Source of the DNA: Candidatus Altarchaeum sp. CG2_30_32_3053
GTDB lineage: Archaea; Altiarchaeota; Altiarchaeia; Altiarchaeales; Altiarchaeaceae
Assembly (NCBI GenBank): GCA_001873845.1
Contig: MNZY01000020.1
Span: forward strand, 1 to 6,147
DNA length: 6,147 bases
Direction: 5' to 3'
Under the pieces are notes generated by a model. That model did not search any database. It saw only the letters and a list, made by a program, of their open reading frames with translations, and was not told the origin of the DNA. The translations under genes were made by a program, and so were the position numbers. Of the stretch, positions 5,488 through 6,147 are shown one piece after another. The first letter of the stretch is position 1. Each line of letters begins with the position of its first letter.

Positions 5488-5811
5488 CTATTTACCATAT
5501 TTATCAATAAGAAAACCCAACGCAGATCCAAGGATTAAAGTCATAATAAAAATTGGAATTAGTGAAAATGGTTCTTTCCAGCCAATAAGCATAGCGGAAG
5601 GTAATAAAACCATGAATGGGATGATTACTCCTTTTGCAACACTTTTTATTTTAATGTTTGTTGTTGCAATCAAAAAACCAGATATGACCCAAAGTAAAAA
5701 TGCTGACAAATTTGCATCCCATGTTAATTTTTGAAGAACCATTGGAATAACATCAATTATTCCAGCAATTATTCCAAGTAAAATTCCAAGTTGGGTTTTC
5801 TTCATAGTCAT
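5488..5811 (-). CDS. Small four-helix integral membrane protein, unknown function
   Basis: This 107-residue protein is almost entirely hydrophobic, with transmembrane segments at about 8-26, 36-52, 59-77 and 84-102. Conserved-looking polar or aromatic positions lie in the loops: IIDVIPMVLQKLTWDANLSAF (16-36, given as a region) and LIGWKEPFSLIPI (75-87). Short lysine-rich ends suggest cytoplasmic termini. It may be a small conserved hypothetical membrane protein; I do not recognise a function. Two starts are possible, ATG 5811 and ATG 5805 (MKKTQLG). Neither has its own ribosome binding site. The 55-codon ORF upstream ends just 2 nt before ATG 5811, so translation probably depends on coupling. 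attC-D follows, making it a one-gene cassette. Confidence 0.8.
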   Translation of the reverse strand: MTMKKTQLGILLGIIAGIIDVIPMVLQKLTWDANLSAFLLWVISGFLIATTNIKIKSVAKGVIIPFMVLLPSAMLIGWKEPFSLIPIFIMTLILGSALGFLIDKYGK

Positions 5812-5813
5812 AA

Positions 5814-5981
5814 TTATAAGATTAATTTGTTAGAATATAAATAGTTTTCTCTAAGTGCTTCTAAATCAATTGCGTATAACTTCGGTATATCCGACATTAA
5901 TGTCGTATATTCATACATTTTAGGGTTATATCCGAAACTTACGTCGCATATATCACCCTCTGGCAGACTGCTAATCTTCAT
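5814..5981 (-). CDS. 55-codon leader-like ORF running through the recombination-site-like element
   Basis: ATG 5981-5979 is placed 7 nt after a full consensus ribosome binding site (AAAGGAGGTG). The frame stays open for 55 codons (beginning MKISSLPEGDICDVSF, ending YSNKLIL), through the repeat element at 5871-5951, and stops at TAA 5816-5814. The next gene begins 2 nt later and has no ribosome binding site. The peptide has no recognisable domain, and its middle is dictated by repeat DNA. I infer a translated leader whose job is to deliver ribosomes to whatever cassette gene sits first, like the short ORFs that cross attI1 in class 1 integrons. It may also be a chance ORF. Confidence 0.45.
   Translation of the reverse strand: MKISSLPEGDICDVSFGYNPKMYEYTTLMSDIPKLYAIDLEALRENYLYSNKLIL
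5871..5951 (-). other. attI-like (or degenerate attC) recombination site
   Basis: The GTTATAC far-end box is present (minus strand, 5880-5874), with the usual GCAATTG flank. No inner complementary arms like those of attC-B or attC-C are found. Instead there are two 25-bp direct repeats (5886-5910, 5927-5951), each with TATATCCGA at one end and GTCGYATAT at the other. One simple core box plus neighbouring direct repeats is the organisation of attI sites. The alternative is a degenerate attC, using ATATAAC at 5931-5925 as near box. Confidence 0.4.
5886..5951. repeat. Pair of 25-bp direct repeats, each an imperfect dyad
   Basis: The copies at 5886-5910 and 5927-5951 share the first 9 bases exactly and 8 of the last 9. 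Their 7-base centres differ (CATTAAT and AACTTAC). The copies start 41 bp apart, close to four helical turns. The first copy contains the palindrome CGACATTAATGTCG. Confidence 0.8.
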
Positions 5982-5988
5982 CCCCTTC

Positions 5989-5998
5989 CACCTCCTTT
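5989..5998 (-). promoter_or_regulatory. Consensus ribosome binding site of the leader ORF
   Basis: The minus strand reads AAAGGAGGTG, identical to the site before the 2TM gene and spaced the same 7 nt from its ATG. Its strength is the main reason for believing that the leader ORF is translated. Confidence 0.65.
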
Positions 5999-6047
5999 AT
6001 CATATCTGATTTTTTCATTTTAAACATTAAATTAACTTAATAATTAA

Positions 6048-6090
6048 ACTTAGTTAACTAAGTATATATAATAATTAAGCATCAATTTAA
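6048..6090 (-). promoter_or_regulatory. TATA-rich promoter candidate with a 16-bp perfect palindrome
   Basis: ACTTAGTTAACTAAGT (6048-6063) is a perfect 16-bp palindrome. Immediately upstream in the minus-strand sense is TTATTATATATA (about 6075-6064), with TTGATG at 6085-6080. The TATA-like element lies about 85 nt before the leader ATG. A promoter with an operator overlapping the start region is plausible, which would transcribe the leader and the first cassettes. The sequence from 6091 to 6147 shows nothing further that I can assign. Confidence 0.35.
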
Positions 6091-6147
6091 TTTCAAACAC
6101 CAACAATTAATTCTACAGATAAAAGGATACGTTTTTTGTAATTTGTT

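Noticed and set aside
5226..5531. Two ORFs (66 and 101 codons) across attC-D and the right inverted repeat
   Set aside because: They are made of repeat DNA, have no ribosome binding site and overlap the end of the 107-residue membrane protein gene.
5874..5910. Resemblance to loxP (ATAACTTCG followed by GTATA)
   Set aside because: The arms do not form the 13-bp inverted repeats of loxP with an 8-bp spacer. The likeness comes from the GTATAAC box followed by TTCGGTATA.
5971..6018. A 15-codon ORF (MKKSDMIKEVEGDED) overlapping the leader ribosome binding site
   Set aside because: No ribosome binding site precedes it. It is open mainly because the AAAGGAGGTGGAAGGGG stretch contains no stop codons. 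A role as an upstream leader is possible but unsupported.

Overview
The window reads as a stretch of an integron-type gene-cassette array, with every supported gene on the minus strand. Four sites have the layout of attC recombination sites, or parts of it. Each lies just downstream of a gene and carries a GTATAAC-like box near the gene end and a GTTATAC-like box at the far end. In the two clearest designs the boxes enclose a second pair of complementary arms. The pattern gene, attC, gene, attC in one orientation is the hallmark of integron cassettes. No integrase gene is visible. The host cannot be fixed from this window. The DNA is AT-rich, several genes have very strong Shine-Dalgarno sequences (AAAGGAGGTG), and upstream regions are TATA-like, which suits either an archaeon or a non-Bacteroidota bacterium. 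The small proteins have relatives in both domains.

Reading in the direction of transcription (right to left): 6147-5982 is an AT-rich leader with a perfect 16-bp palindrome, TATA-like sequence and a consensus ribosome binding site. It feeds a 55-codon ORF (5981-5814) that runs straight through a recombination-site-like element with two 25-bp direct repeats. That ORF ends 2 nt before a four-helix membrane protein gene that lacks its own ribosome binding site (5811-5488), followed by attC-D. Next comes an unusually large cassette of about 4 kb carrying a complete type II restriction-modification (R-M) operon: a D12-class adenine methyltransferase (5119-4088), a second amino-methyltransferase (4085-2937) and a restriction endonuclease (2944-1550). 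It ends in a 17-bp perfect hairpin, then attC-C. Then follow a 2TM-domain protein (1196-903) with attC-B, a small membrane protein apparently split by an in-frame TGA (664-227) with a reduced attC-A, and the first codons of another gene leaving the left edge (72-1).

The R-M cassette is framed twice: outside by 140-bp near-identical direct repeats (attC-C and attC-D), inside by about 70-bp imperfect inverted repeats. Two methyltransferases of different classes, plus an endonuclease with two separate PD-(D/E)XK-like motifs, suggest an asymmetric recognition sequence in which each strand has its own modifying and possibly its own cutting activity. The R-M genes protect the host from foreign DNA and, by their addictive nature, could stabilise the array. 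The other cassettes encode small membrane proteins of unknown function.
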